64,000 nucleotides of DNA from Symsagittifera roscoffensis (taxonomy: Eukaryota; Xenacoelomorpha; Acoela; Convolutidae), in contig NC_087070.1 in the NCBI RefSeq assembly GCF_963678635.1, positions 18,015,318 through 18,079,317 on the forward strand. Direction: 5' to 3'. The translations under genes were made by a program, and so were the position numbers. This document shows, piece after piece, positions 1 to 10,963 of the stretch. Position 1 is the stretch's first letter. The number at the start of each line of letters is the position of its first letter. The notes under the pieces are model-generated. The model was not told the DNA's origin. It made no database searches and saw only the letters and a program-made list of their open reading frames with translations.

Positions 1-229
1 CAAGATTGGGGTCATTTCATACACAGAGTCGCCATAATGATACATAAATCAAAAGCAGGTTCGAATCAATTCCCGAAAAGCTCCTCCAGTTGCTTGAGTA
101 ACCCAAAGTTTCGATACCAAACAAAAATTACTCTGCTATTAAAAGAATGCTGCAAAAAAGAATGCAGAAATTGCAAGGACGAGCAATCTTCTGAAATTCT
201 TAAACTAGTGTTTTTGATTTTGTTGGTAA
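1..229. other. No gene assigned
   Basis: AT-rich sequence at the window edge. It may be intron of the minus-strand gene whose putative exon follows at 230-475. I see no domain, RNA gene or repeat in it. Confidence 0.4.
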
Positions 230-475
230 TTAACCAGGTATCGAGCAAGAAGGCTGAGATTCCATCATCACTTCCGCGGATTCATTCGTGTAGTTACTGC
301 CTAAAGAAACCACTTCGATTGTACTGTTTCCAGGCCCCGCTTCAAGGTCACGTGATGTGCCAGTGTTATCCCAGGGATAGAGTAAAAGAGGCAGTGATAT
401 CGTGTTTGTAAGAACAGCTATTGCCGCCAGTAGACCAAGAGCTACTTTGTAGTCCCGGCGAGAGAGGTAGCTCAT
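230..475 (-). CDS. Putative exon of an unknown membrane protein
   Basis: An 81-codon minus-strand reading frame with higher G+C than its surroundings. It starts at an ATG directly preceded, on its own strand, by a pyrimidine-rich stretch ending TTTTTAG, so it is either a first coding exon with a 5' UTR intron or an internal exon. Residues about 10-32 form one hydrophobic segment (LGLLAAIAVLTNTISLPLLL). After it come N-glycosylation sequons NST, NYT and NES, which fits a short cytoplasmic N-terminus, a signal-anchor and an extracellular or lumenal stem, as in type II membrane proteins. The frame stops at 230-232; no strong GTAAGT donor is visible, only CCTG/GTTAAT. It does not look like the next exon of the neighbouring GPCR, because TM3 landmarks are absent. 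I do not recognise the family, and chance openness is possible. Confidence 0.4.
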   Translation of the reverse strand: MSYLSRRDYKVALGLLAAIAVLTNTISLPLLLYPWDNTGTSRDLEAGPGNSTIEVVSLGSNYTNESAEVMMESQPSCSIPG

Positions 476-838
476 CTAAAAATAAAGTTTAAAATTTTAT
501 TTCAGTCTTATAATTTTTTCCTAAAGAAAAGTTTGCTTAATTTCCTCCAGCCCGAAGGACCGAAAACTTGAAAATCATGCTAGCCCACCAGCTCCGACAA
601 ATCAGAAGCTCAAATTCGGATAAAAAACTTTGAAAATCAGCTAACTATGAACTTTTTCAATGACGATTGGTGGAAAATTTTCTCGCATTCGGTCCTGTTG
701 TCATCAGAAAAGGCTCCATAATTTTTCCTAATGGAAATAGACATTATGAGAATTTAAAGGAATTTTCTATCTTGAAAAAAAACGGCAAGCTTGGAGACAA
801 GTAATTTTTATCAAGATTAATATTTTTGTCAAGATTTG

Positions 839-897
839 ACAGTGCATTGCGGTAAAATATTATGCAACAAAATAATAGAGATTCCGCAATGCACTGT
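839..897. repeat. 14-bp perfect inverted repeat, 31-bp spacer
   Basis: Positions 839-852 (ACAGTGCATTGCGG) are the exact reverse complement of 884-897. The compact 59-bp unit could be a remnant of a terminal-inverted-repeat DNA transposon (CAGTG-type ends) or a local hairpin. I see no clear target-site duplication. Confidence 0.6.
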
Positions 898-1483
898 GGG
901 GCCCAGGGCGAGATCGTATGGTTTTATGTTCAGACAATGGAATATATTCAGACTTTGTTTGGAGGTTTAAACCGCGTGGGTACTGAAAATTTTCGATCAC
1001 AACTCGGTATGACCATGAAACCACAGCATGGTGACAATTTACTTCAAAATGGGAAGTCAGCTTAGACTTGACATTAAAAAGTGTGAATAAACCTCAAATG
1101 AGAATATGCAAAGTCTGTCTATTCCGATGGCACAGAGATGCCAGATGGAGGCTGTACAGAGAGACACGTCCACGAACATCCACGCCTCACACAACACCCT
1201 ACAACAAACACACACACAGCCGAGTTACTTTAACTCCATTTACCCACCAAGGAAATAAGAGCCCACATACCAGCTGTTCGCCTTATTTACTGAGAGGAGG
1301 GACCCCTTATTTCGAGTTATAGAGGCAAAGGCGAACATCTAAAATTTACCCAACAAAATTTACCCCAAATTTCCACCATAAAATGCCCACCGTTAATTTA
1401 CCCCCTCCCCCCCCCCCCCTGATTTCTAATCCAGACCTATCAAGTTGAAGAGTTAATTGTCATAGAAATGCCTGTGTATGTAA

Positions 1484-1489
1484 ACTTAC
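1484..1489 (-). promoter_or_regulatory. 5' splice site of the GPCR exon
   Basis: The minus strand reads CCAA/GTAAGTTTAC, a consensus U1-type donor. It interrupts the frame after two bases of a codon (phase 2). Confidence 0.8.
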
Positions 1490-1830
1490 TTGGAAAAGGG
1501 CCATTTGTCGCTCAGATGCTGTGCGGTTTTGAACGGCATCACCATGAGGCCGACCAGAGCGTCACAAAGAGCAAGTGTCGCAACCAGATACATTCCGACA
1601 TTATGTAATCTCTGGCTCTTCCAAACAACTCCGACAACTACACTATTAGCCAATACTGTAATTACAATCAAAATAATTTGTACCCCCACAACTAGCACTG
1701 TAACCCAGGGTATTGAGTCTATCAAACTACCTCCAACGCTCGGGTTTGCAAATTCGGATGTTGGTGTAGGAAAGGGATTTAGGACATTTTTGTCAGTAAC
1801 AGGTAAGTAGTCGATGTAATAGTTCTTCAT
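1490..1830 (-). CDS. First coding exon of a class A (aminergic-like) GPCR
   Basis: Starts at an ATG in AAAATG context and encodes about 113 residues. These are a 40-residue extracellular N-terminus without N-glycosylation sequons, TM1 (about residues 42-68, with the conserved Asn in LANSVVV), intracellular loop 1 (WKSQRLHNVGMY) and TM2 with the conserved Asp in LALCDALVGLMVMPF. It runs into the extracellular loop 1 Trp-Pro-Phe. This TM2 signature is typical of biogenic-amine receptors (serotonin, octopamine, dopamine, adrenergic). The exon ends within a codon at 1490, where the minus strand reads TTCCAA/GTAAGT, a consensus donor. The rest (TM3-TM7) would lie downstream on the minus strand, below 1490, and I cannot see it before the window edge. 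Ligand class cannot be fixed without TM3 and TM5. Confidence 0.85.
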
Positions 1831-4800
1831 TTTGGAGAATTCGAATCGATATGGGAATTGAACTAAACACGAGTCTAAGACAAATGAAAGGCTACGCCAA
1901 TTATAATGGGGGCGATAGTAAAGCTTTCAAGATGGATTTCGACTAAGATAACGGGACGCAGGTTCAAAAAGTGTTCAAATATGGCCAGACAATTTGATAT
2001 TGCCCAAAAGCATGTCCCTCACAACAAGAGCGAAGCGAATTAAAGATGAAGGAATGGATTATATGTGTAAACTCAGAGTTTAACTATTAAATTGGGAATT
2101 GGTTATAAAGCAGTTTTTTTGGTGCACTAGGTATGCAGTCAGTGTTCTTTTGAACCACTGTTTATTTTTAGTAATTGTTTATTTTGCTTATATATTTTTT
2201 TTTAGCTTTGTCCAATAACATTTAATAGTGAAATGAACTAATTATTATCGAAGACGAATTTTATTTGACAATTGTACCTTATTGAACTTTGATTATTTTC
2301 CTCTAAAAGTTATGTCTATTAGAGAAAAAATAATGAAAGCTCACTGCGGCACATTTATCAAATAAACTTTCAATATGAAATACTTCAAAGCATTTCCTTG
2401 TTTAATATTAAGCCAAAATAAGAATTTAGAAAGTTTCTGATAGTAAGTTTTTTCAATTAAAATGTTTTTTTTTTATAAGTAGGGCTTCAGCTGGGTTGCA
2501 GATGAATTAAAAACTGAGAAATTTCCATAGAAAATTAATGTTGCTAAATATTTAAATTATCCAACCAACAAAAATGATTCAGTTTTGTCTTCTTTTTCAG
2601 GTAGCTAGGATATATTCCGTTTTTTTTTAAAGAATCCCAACAACTTGAAAGACAATAAAAAAGATGAATAATAAATGGAAACCGAAACAGAAATTCTGTT
2701 TATCCGTGATTGGAAATGACGACCAACAGACAAAAAACGGCGGCTTTATATCATCGGAAGCCTCTTGATTTAGCAGGTGTTGTCTGTTATTATTGGACCA
2801 AGTTGACTCCCTGTTTTTGTCGAGGAAACAAATTGAGAATTAAAATCCATAAAATATAATCTTCAGTCAAAATTCGAAGCTAATCTCTTCTTCTGACTTG
2901 TGTTCTGAAACAATAAAATTATACAATGCGATTTAATTGCAAAAAAGGAAACTTCTTTATGGCGGTTCGGTTTTTCTGAGATGATACCAGGCTCAAAGTA
3001 GAAAAGGAAACTAAGAGAAAAAGCTGTCATAGGGCTGCGTAATTCAAAAAAAAATTCTAAGATAATCATAGCTCCTTTTTTAATTGAAAAATTTATTTCC
3101 CTCATATAAATAATAAATGTTTTTTCATTGAATAAAAAAGGGTGATAAACAAAAAGTTGACGGTTCCGGGAACACCAAGAAAACAAAATCAATAGGGGAA
3201 ATTTCAGCTTTATAGGCATAATTACTGTAGTGTTTGCTTTAAAAAGAGACTATAAACGATGCAAATTGAGTGCCTCAAAAAATCCAATTGCTCTGAGTGA
3301 TATATCATAAAAAAGCCATTTAATTTAGATACAAAATCTAAACCTAAGTTTTTCAGCTATTATTTAGTAATGAAAAAAAGTAGGTAGAACACGTGAAACA
3401 AAACTGAAAAAAAAGAAAGCAATTTTTACTTGTCTTTTGAAAAAGCAGTTCTCGTTTTAATTAAAAATTCTATTTTGTCAATTCTACCCACTTAGAAGAA
3501 GGATTACGCCGACCTTGGTGCAGTAAAAAGTTTGGCTATTTTTTCAAGGCATAAAAATTGTCTAAAAGTTTGGGTGGCGTGATATCTACTGTATCTAGCA
3601 AATGGTCTAATCTTGATATAAAAAAATGATTGCTAAACAGGCAACAGAAATTTAGTTTTAAGTTACGAAAAAAACTTATTTTTGAACTTGCTATGTGAGT
3701 AACAATAGTAAAATTTATCAAAATTTGAGTCATAATTAGCAAGAAATTTTTTGATTAATTGGAAAATTGGGTGATGAAAATTGGTTTAAAAAGTCGACAA
3801 ACTTGTCTGTACATTCAAATTTACGGCACCAATAAGCCTGAATTAGTCAAGATAGTTTGTTACAATTCAGTTTTAGCCTTTTTGAGGGGTTTCCATTTCT
3901 CTGGAACAACGAAAAACGGCGCCAGTTTCAGCATGGAGCTCGTGAAAATTCGAGATATTTGTTTTCCCGTTTTTTTGGAATTGTTTCATGACTCGAGCCA
4001 TTGTTAGTCCCTTTGTTAAGTTTGTTAAAAAGTAAAACCTGCAAAACATGCGCACGAATTGGAACCATAACACTGACATCGTTGCTCATTTCATTTGTTT
4101 GTACCAAATGCTTCCAATTTTGATTTCAAAATGATAGTTTCAGGAGTTTTAAAATCCCGTCGCTCAGTTGGTGTTGTCGATGTCGCTGAGGATGGTGTTT
4201 GAAGTTGAGATTGCAATTAAACCCAATTCAAAGTGAAAAACGTCGACATGAACTTCGCATTTGCCGGAATGGTATTTGATAAGTCTGGTCCTCATAGCGT
4301 TTCTGCAACCAATTATTTGGCGTTTTTATTGTAAAAAAAAAACACTTTTGATTTTGTCTCGTCTTTCGAAGTGTGATTGGAACATTGTGCGAAGCCAATT
4401 CTGATGCAGAATAGGACAGATTTAGGAGAGGGCTACAAGTACCTGATTTGTCATTTTAATAACGCAATTGTCTGACCTTTGCTATAGAATTCTTGTTCCC
4501 AATTTGTCCAAAGGGTTGAGAAAATTCACCAGCGAGATTTTCGGTCAATCAGTTTATTCTTTTTTCATGCTTTGAAGTTTTTTTGGTAAAGCTTTTTTTC
4601 TTTGACGGAGGCAAAAAGCCACTGCACTCAATAGCAATGAGATAACACAGACGAGTTCTCTATGAATTGAATTTTTGACGGATTTAATTGTTTATTTGCT
4701 TCTAAAAACTAGTCAGGACGCAAGGCGCAATCAGATTTCTTGGCTCCTGCATAAACAGTTTTAGTTTTTTTTCAAACTTTTTTTTCCACCTGAAGTTTTC

Positions 4801-4850
4801 CACTGCTGGCCAGTCACCTGTGCTACTAACTGTGCCTGCATATAACTGTA
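1831..4850. other. No gene seen
   Basis: AT-rich sequence with homopolymer runs. Its open frames (2863-3219 minus, 3536-3742 minus, 3759-4007 plus) are low complexity or lack any recognisable motif. It could be 5' flank or an upstream intron of the GPCR gene. Confidence 0.5.
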
Positions 4851-5890
4851 GTTTGAGCAAAGAGCAAATTTTTAACTACCTATCCACATGACCAATTGAA
4901 GGTAGAATTCCAAGTGAAAATTCGTCTGCAGAGTTGTTCCGCTCGAACCCTTGCGGGGACGCGGAAGTGCTCGATAAATTTGTGCTCAGTCTAACTTTTG
5001 AAAAAAATTGCAGACAACATGTTTCAGATCGATCAAAGTAGAAGAATAAATTGCAAACTCAACACCCTGATGTGCGGCTCGATCTGAATTTTGCGGTAGT
5101 TTCTTTTGCTGGTACAGGCTCACTCAAGGGCACTCAAGAAAGATGAGAACAGTAAGCTATTATGACATGAAGTCATTGAAAAGTTGCAATGAACTTAAAT
5201 TGGAAAAAGTGAACTTCTTAACGTCAGATTGAGCTTTTTTGAAATTGTGAAGATACTACTGAAAAACTCATATTTTTGAAACTGCCAATGAAAACTGCAG
5301 CCGCAAGTCTTTTAGTTTAAAAAGTTTGAAACTTTCAAACTGATTTAAGCGGAACTTCCTCTCGGATGGGTTTTTGAGTCTTTTTACTCTTTTTAAGAGT
5401 GTGTGAGAGATACACTGGACCAACCAACTTTGTGAGCAGAGGAAAAAAAAACTGTTTTTGAAATTTTTTCATGTCATAAAAAAAAGTGGGCAAACAAAAA
5501 TTGTCAAAATTTTTTTGCTTGTTATTGGGATTTCAACCAGGTTATCTGGCGTGTGGGACCACATTATATACGTTAGTCCATGAAGGTATTGAAAAACATT
5601 TAAAATTAAAAAAAAATCAGTTTTATTTTCAATTCACCGATTTTTCATAGAAAACGCGTGGTTTCTCTTAGCAAAGTGTATAGAAATTGCATCTCGAATT
5701 TGTCTTTTCCCAAGCTTGGGAATTAAGTCTTAATGGGAAAAAAATTGAGGAAAAATGTAGCAGTAATTTTGCGAAATCGTCAATTTCCGGGTCAAAAGTA
5801 TAACGTTAAAAACTAGCGTTGGATCGTTAAAAGTGAACTGATCTTGCTTTTACGGAAGATTATAGGAAAAATGCCGAGTGCTTTGTCAGC
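4850..5890. repeat. Diverged direct duplication, copy A
   Basis: Collinear with copy B at 6945-7990. Shared anchors are TTGAGCAAAGAGCAA near the start, a GACGCG-rich patch, CTCACTCAA, GATACTACTGAAAAAC, CTCTCGGATGG, TTTTAAGAGTG followed by GATACxCTGG, and ACGTTAAAAACT near the end. Identity is well below that of a recent duplication and many indels separate the copies. No coding potential is seen. Confidence 0.75.
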
Positions 5891-6944
5891 ACGCTAGGTA
5901 CAATCACGGTTCTTGGCTCCTTCTATTTGCACGCTTGTTTTTTTCAAAATTTTGTTTTTATATTTCCAACTAGATTAGGGCCGTGACGCACTGCTGACTA
6001 GTGTATTTTTCGCCTGAAAAACATAATCGACGGAAATTAAAGCTAGATCCTATAACGATTGGCTAGCATTATAAAAATGTTTTATGTTTTTTGACCCTCT
6101 CGACCATTGCCAATTCAAAATGGTTTTCATAACATGAGGTCGACAAAAACGCTACAGTCTAAAGGCCATCAGCCAAAAAAAGCAAATTAAATAAATTGCA
6201 TGTGAAGAAAGTGAATTCATGACTGGGTCTCAGTATCCCGAGACCACGAGGTCACTCGTAAAAACAGGGTTGCAGGGTTGGTATCATGATTATTGGTTTA
6301 GTAAATTACTTTTTTTGTAAAATCACCCTATCAATCGAACCTTTTCTCAACTCCAAGTTTCTTGTAATTTGAGATCAAAAAGGGTTGTTATAAGTTAAAT
6401 TCAGGACAGCTAAGAAATTGTTACTATGTAGTTTAGGAGGGGAACTCCAGACCGTTGCGATTTCTTGAATGTTATTGAGAAAATTCTTCTTCACAACCTG
6501 GAAAGGTTTCCGTATCCACTCCTGACTTTCCTGATCAATACAAATTGTCCAGTAACAATTACAACCATATAATCTTTACAACTCGGAAAGCTCCCAATCT
6601 TCTTACTTGTTCACGTTGCAAATCTGATTCTTCTGTCTGCTAAGCTCATTATCTCTCCGTGATCTCTTGCGAAAATGGTTGTTTGATTTTCGCGCTTTTT
6701 CAGATTTCGCAAATTTTTAAAGTCCTCACTTGTTTTCAATCTTGAACGAATTTTTAAATATAATTACTCAAAAAATAAACGACCCCTCCCAATTCGGTTC
6801 TTCTTACAACTAACGTCACCTAGCGTCATAAATGACGTATCGTACGGTCAGTTCTTATCGAATAAAATCCAATCGTAAAAATGAAATTCGATGATATTCT
6901 GGTCTATAGTCATCCATGTTACTAATTATGTCATCAGGTATCAA
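5891..6944. other. No gene seen
   Basis: Spacer between the two duplicated copies. A short cysteine-containing stretch near 6600-6660 is interrupted by a stop and is too short to call. Confidence 0.5.
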
Positions 6945-7990
6945 TAACTTGAGCAAAGAGCAATTTTTTAACTACATAACGACATAATCATTTAGGGATA
7001 GATTATTAACTCAACAATTTTCTGTAGATTTCTTCCTCTCAAACCCCTGCGACGACGCGAAACAGCTCGATATATTTGGGCTCATTCAATTTTGAAAGAC
7101 TGTGCAGACAATTGAATTGACATGAATACAGTGGTTTCTAACTGATCAAAGCAGAAAAATTGAAAAAACTTAATTTTTTTTATCTAGTGCTCAATCTGAC
7201 TATTTTGATGGTTTGGTCAAGCGCTTTACCGTTTCACTGCCAGCTGCGGGTACAGACTCACTCAATAGCACTTAGGAAGAGAAGAGAAAAGTGAGATGTT
7301 TTAACAGAAGTCCTTGAAATGATGAAATGGACAAAAGTTGAAAAAGGCGAAATTCCTAATATCATGCTAAGCATTTTTGAAGTTGTTCTTTAAAAAAAAC
7401 AAATAAAAAAATTGATACTACTGAAAAACACAGTCGCAAGCTTTTTTGTTTAAAAAATGTCAAAATATCAAATTGACTCTAACAAACTTGTTAAGTTTCA
7501 ATTTTTTTAAATGTTTTTCTCTCGGATGGAGGTTTGAGCATGCTCGCTCATTTTAAGAGTGCGCGACAGATACGCTGGTTCAACTATCTTTGGGAGTAGA
7601 GGAAAAAAACAGTTTTTGAAATCTCCACTGTTACAAAATAAGCGAGCTGAATAAATAAGCAGAATTTATGTGAATTTTTTTAACTTTCAATTTAAATTTG
7701 AACCTGGTCATCCGGACTCTAATATTTACGCAAGGCTAGGAAAGAACTTTTAAAATAAACCAGGAAACTAATTGAAAGTTGCACTTCCAGCTTGCTTTTA
7801 CTGCAGCTTGGGAAGCAAGTCAAAATAGAAAACATCTGAGGAAAAACTAGCGGTAAGTTTGCGAGAAAGTCATTATCCGAGTCATGTGCATTACGTTAAA
7901 AACTCGTTAACTTGGACTGGCTCGTTAACTTGGACTGAAATTGCCCGCTGCGCGGGCTCGTTCGGAAAGGTGACGCAAAAACGCCGACCA
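6945..7990. repeat. Diverged direct duplication, copy B
   Basis: Matches copy A at 4850-5890 in order and orientation. It ends with a partly duplicated CTCGTTAACTTGGACTG (twice, about 7900-7938) and a short GC-rich palindromic patch (GCCCGCTGCGCGGGC). Confidence 0.75.
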
Positions 7991-8329
7991 TCTAGATTGC
8001 TCGGTTGAATATTTAATTTTGATTTTTGCCGGCTTATGTAAAACGGCCTTGATATGTAATCGTTTCTGTTTCAACACGAAAACCTAATCCAATTCCAAAC
8101 TGAATATGATATTTCATAGCCTAATCTGTCGGCTTCAAAAATTGCTTTCTGTGAGAATAAGAAAGCAAGTGGGGCAGGTGATGCAGTTTGTCCAATTGTT
8201 TATATCATTGCAGGTGATTTGGTCAATTCTCTGTCATAAGTTCCAATCACGAATGGAAATGGAGCTCCTGCCTCTGTATTTCTCCTGGTTTATGTCACAA
8301 TTCACAGAAAACAAAATCAACTGAAAATT

Positions 8330-9362
8330 GCTTCCCGCACTGACAAAAATGGTTTCGAATTGGTTTTAAATTAAATCAATTCGATTAACAAGGTACATTG
8401 TTTTCGAAATTGAAATTGATCATTCTTGAGTTTTTTTGGATCAATTGGTCTAAAAAATTGATTCAAATCAATTGGCATGGATTTTTTCATCCACTAAAAT
8501 CTCTCCAAATTTTGTCAAAATCCTATTAGGTCCATTTTAAAAGACTCTTAAATAGACCAAATTTTTTGTCAAAAAATCTCTGTTGAATCCATTTTAAAAA
8601 TCCATGAAATAAATCAAGAAAATGGTCCTCATGAATTAGATTTTTAATTCTGAATTATTCTATCAAATCATAAAATATATTCAATGTAAGCCAGTATTTT
8701 GATGAAAAATAATCACTTTTGAACAAAAACCTAAAAAAGAAATCAAGAAAAAGGTCAAAATAAATCAGATTTTGAGCTGAAAAACATGCAATCAAATTGT
8801 AGTAAATCATCATTGTAGTTTGAGCAAAAAACTATGCAGAGCATCAGGAAAACGGTCAATACAAATCAAATTTTGAGCTCAGCAATGCTCCAAAAAACCA
8901 TAGGAAATGACCCATAAAACCAAATTTTGAGTACAAGTTTGTGTAACGAATCAGGAAATTGTTTGTTACAAATGAGGTTATAAGCTCAAAAAATTTCTAC
9001 AAAATCATAAAAATAGCGTACTGTTATTGGAATGAAAATGAATTTTTGAAACTGTTTGGTTTTTTTTATTATGCTACCAGACGGTATGGATGCAAGATTA
9101 AAAATGTTAGAAAATAAATATAAGCAACTCAAACTTAAAACTGATGGTATCAAAAATATGAGAAAAAAAAAACTATTCAAGCAAATTTAAGGCCATGTTA
9201 TTCTCCCTAAAAACATTAACAACCAAATGCTTGAAATTGGATTTAACTCGATTTAAAAAACCATTCGATTTATTCTTTTTCTAATGCTAAAATCGATCTC
9301 AATTCAATCCATTTTTTTCATGCTAAAATCGATCTTAATCCATTTTTGTCAGTGCGGGTAGC
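8330..9362. mobile_element. 1.03 kb non-coding terminal-inverted-repeat element (MITE-like)
   Basis: The ends form a 23-bp inverted repeat with one mismatch; the inner 19 bp (CCCGCACTGACAAAAATGG, 8334-8352, versus 9340-9358) are perfect. Inverted similarity extends inward through AATTGG/TTTAAA/ATTCGATT-rich sequence. The interior is made of degenerate tandem units of about 90-110 bp built around AATCAxxAAAAxGGTCAA, AAATTTTGAGCTC and AAATCATA. There is no transposase frame. The CACTG-type ends resemble hAT-like or other cut-and-paste elements, but I could not define a convincing target-site duplication, so the superfamily is open. Confidence 0.75.
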
Positions 9363-10089
9363 GTTGTTTTGAAGTATCGCCTTTGCATCAAAAGTTTACA
9401 ATCGACTGTATTTTGTCAGCCCAGATGTTGAACTATTCCATATAAATTCTTTCTCATTATTTTTTTAGCCAGATGAATTTTAGCAGTATTATTGTTCTCA
9501 CGGTAAGGGAGCTTAAAATTTTAGGGGCATAACAGAGCAAGTAAGCACTCTAGATAACTTTTGAAGAAAATTTTTTCTGAGGAAAATAATCTTCAATTAC
9601 ACAGAATTGTTGGAGAGGCTGAATGAAGCGTCTGCCCAAAAAAGAAAAAATTCATAAATTTCTCCGTCAAAATGAGTGTTTCTTTACAAGACGTTCCTTA
9701 ACTTCTTCATTCTTTTAAATCTGTTTTTCATTGAGCAAATAATCTTTTTTCAGCCTACTTTCATTGTGCATTAAATAGCTTGGTCATGATGGCTACAAAT
9801 AGATGCAGGAATCTTGTCACTCAGGTATAATGGTTAAGGCTGAATTCATCTACAAACCAGCAGTGTGGACACTGTCCAGAAGAGAGCCTACAGTCCGGTA
9901 GATGGAGAACCCACATCTAATGGGGTTAAAAACGCATTCAAGTACCGTCCTGGATTAAGTTTTTCTATAAACTTTTTTCAATTTCAAATAATTCAATCCA
10001 GGGGTGGCTGATTTAGGTTTTCCGGTATTCTGTGTTTTCAGTTTTTAGGAGAAAAACTTCCAGGCTGGCATTTTTCAGGGCGCTATTTA
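9363..10089. other. No gene seen; possible tRNA-derived fragment
   Basis: AT-rich. Near 9828-9850 the sequence AGGTATAATGG resembles a Pol III A box, but no B box follows, so a SINE is not supported. Confidence 0.4.
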
Positions 10090-10290
10090 TAATCGCTAAA
10101 TGCCTGCATTTCGACCGGCGCGACAAAAATCTTATGCTTTGATCAAGTTTTACCAATCCATGTTTCGAACGGCGCAACCAAAAACATCTATGTTTCGACC
10201 AATTTCAACCACGCCAGATGTTTCGACCGTGCTTGACCTATGTTCCAACAGTGCTTGACCTATGTTTCGACTGTGCTCGACCTATTTTTT
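10090..10290. repeat. Degenerate TTTCGACC / TGCTTGACCTATG tandem repeats
   Basis: Short imperfect units built on ATGTTTCGACC, GTGCTTGACC and CGGCGCGACC repeat many times. The same vocabulary recurs at about 31010-31210 (reverse sense) and 42530-42980, so it is a dispersed low-complexity family. No protein is encoded. Confidence 0.7.
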
Positions 10291-10963
10291 GACTATGCTT
10301 GAATGTGATTCGATTTTTTCAACTAAAATTGGGTATGTTTTGACCTTGGTCTCGATGTTTTAAGAATGTTTATACTTAAAATTGTTTCTCAACCTCAAAA
10401 TTTCAAGTCAAAACATAAGCCGAGCGCCTCGACCCTGGTAATATCTGGCTCAGATGATAAAGTTTTGGCCGACTTTTCTACTAAAAAAGCATGAAGCCAC
10501 ATAAATAAAAACCACCAACTCCAAAATTTTTTTTTTGAAATAGCGTTTTTTTGTTATATATGATTAGTTGATATATCTAGTCGGACTTGGCCCATCGTTC
10601 ACGCGCTGGGTAGCTCAGATTTTTTATAACAAAATACAACCTGTGCCCTAATCAACTCCAAATTGTTCATTACCAGAAACTTGATGACGTATATGAATTA
10701 AAAAAGTTAAAATTGGGGCAGCAAAAACTCAAATAGGGTATATGACGTGGTTCTAAGAAAAAATCAAACAGCAATCTCAATTGTTTTCAGCTTTTTTTCT
10801 TTAAAAAATAAAAAACAATGCTTAATGGTTAATAAAACTAATTACCTGATGATTTCGAAAAGTAAATTACGTAGTAGTCGCTCAAAGCTTAACAATTAGT
10901 TGATACCAGATACTTGCTAAGCTTGCAAGCTGTACAAAAGTTCTAAGAACAAATTTACTAAAA
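10291..10963. other. No gene seen
   Basis: AT-rich intergenic or intronic sequence without recognisable features. Confidence 0.4.

Larger units (their letters stand above)
476..1489. other. Non-coding, with short inverted repeat and C tracts
   Basis: Contains the 14-bp inverted repeat at 839-897, TTTACCC/TTACCCC-like low complexity at about 1230-1405 and a poly-C run near 1410-1420. The open frames here (862-1065, 1068-1322) show no recognisable domain. Confidence 0.5.

Noticed and set aside
6590-6670. Cys-x2-Cys stretch suggestive of a zinc motif of a LINE
   Set aside because: Interrupted by a stop within about 15 codons and no RT or endonuclease remnants nearby.
9828-9960. Possible tRNA-derived SINE head (AGGTATAATGG)
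   Set aside because: An A-box-like word only; no B box or poly(A)/T tail at the right distance.
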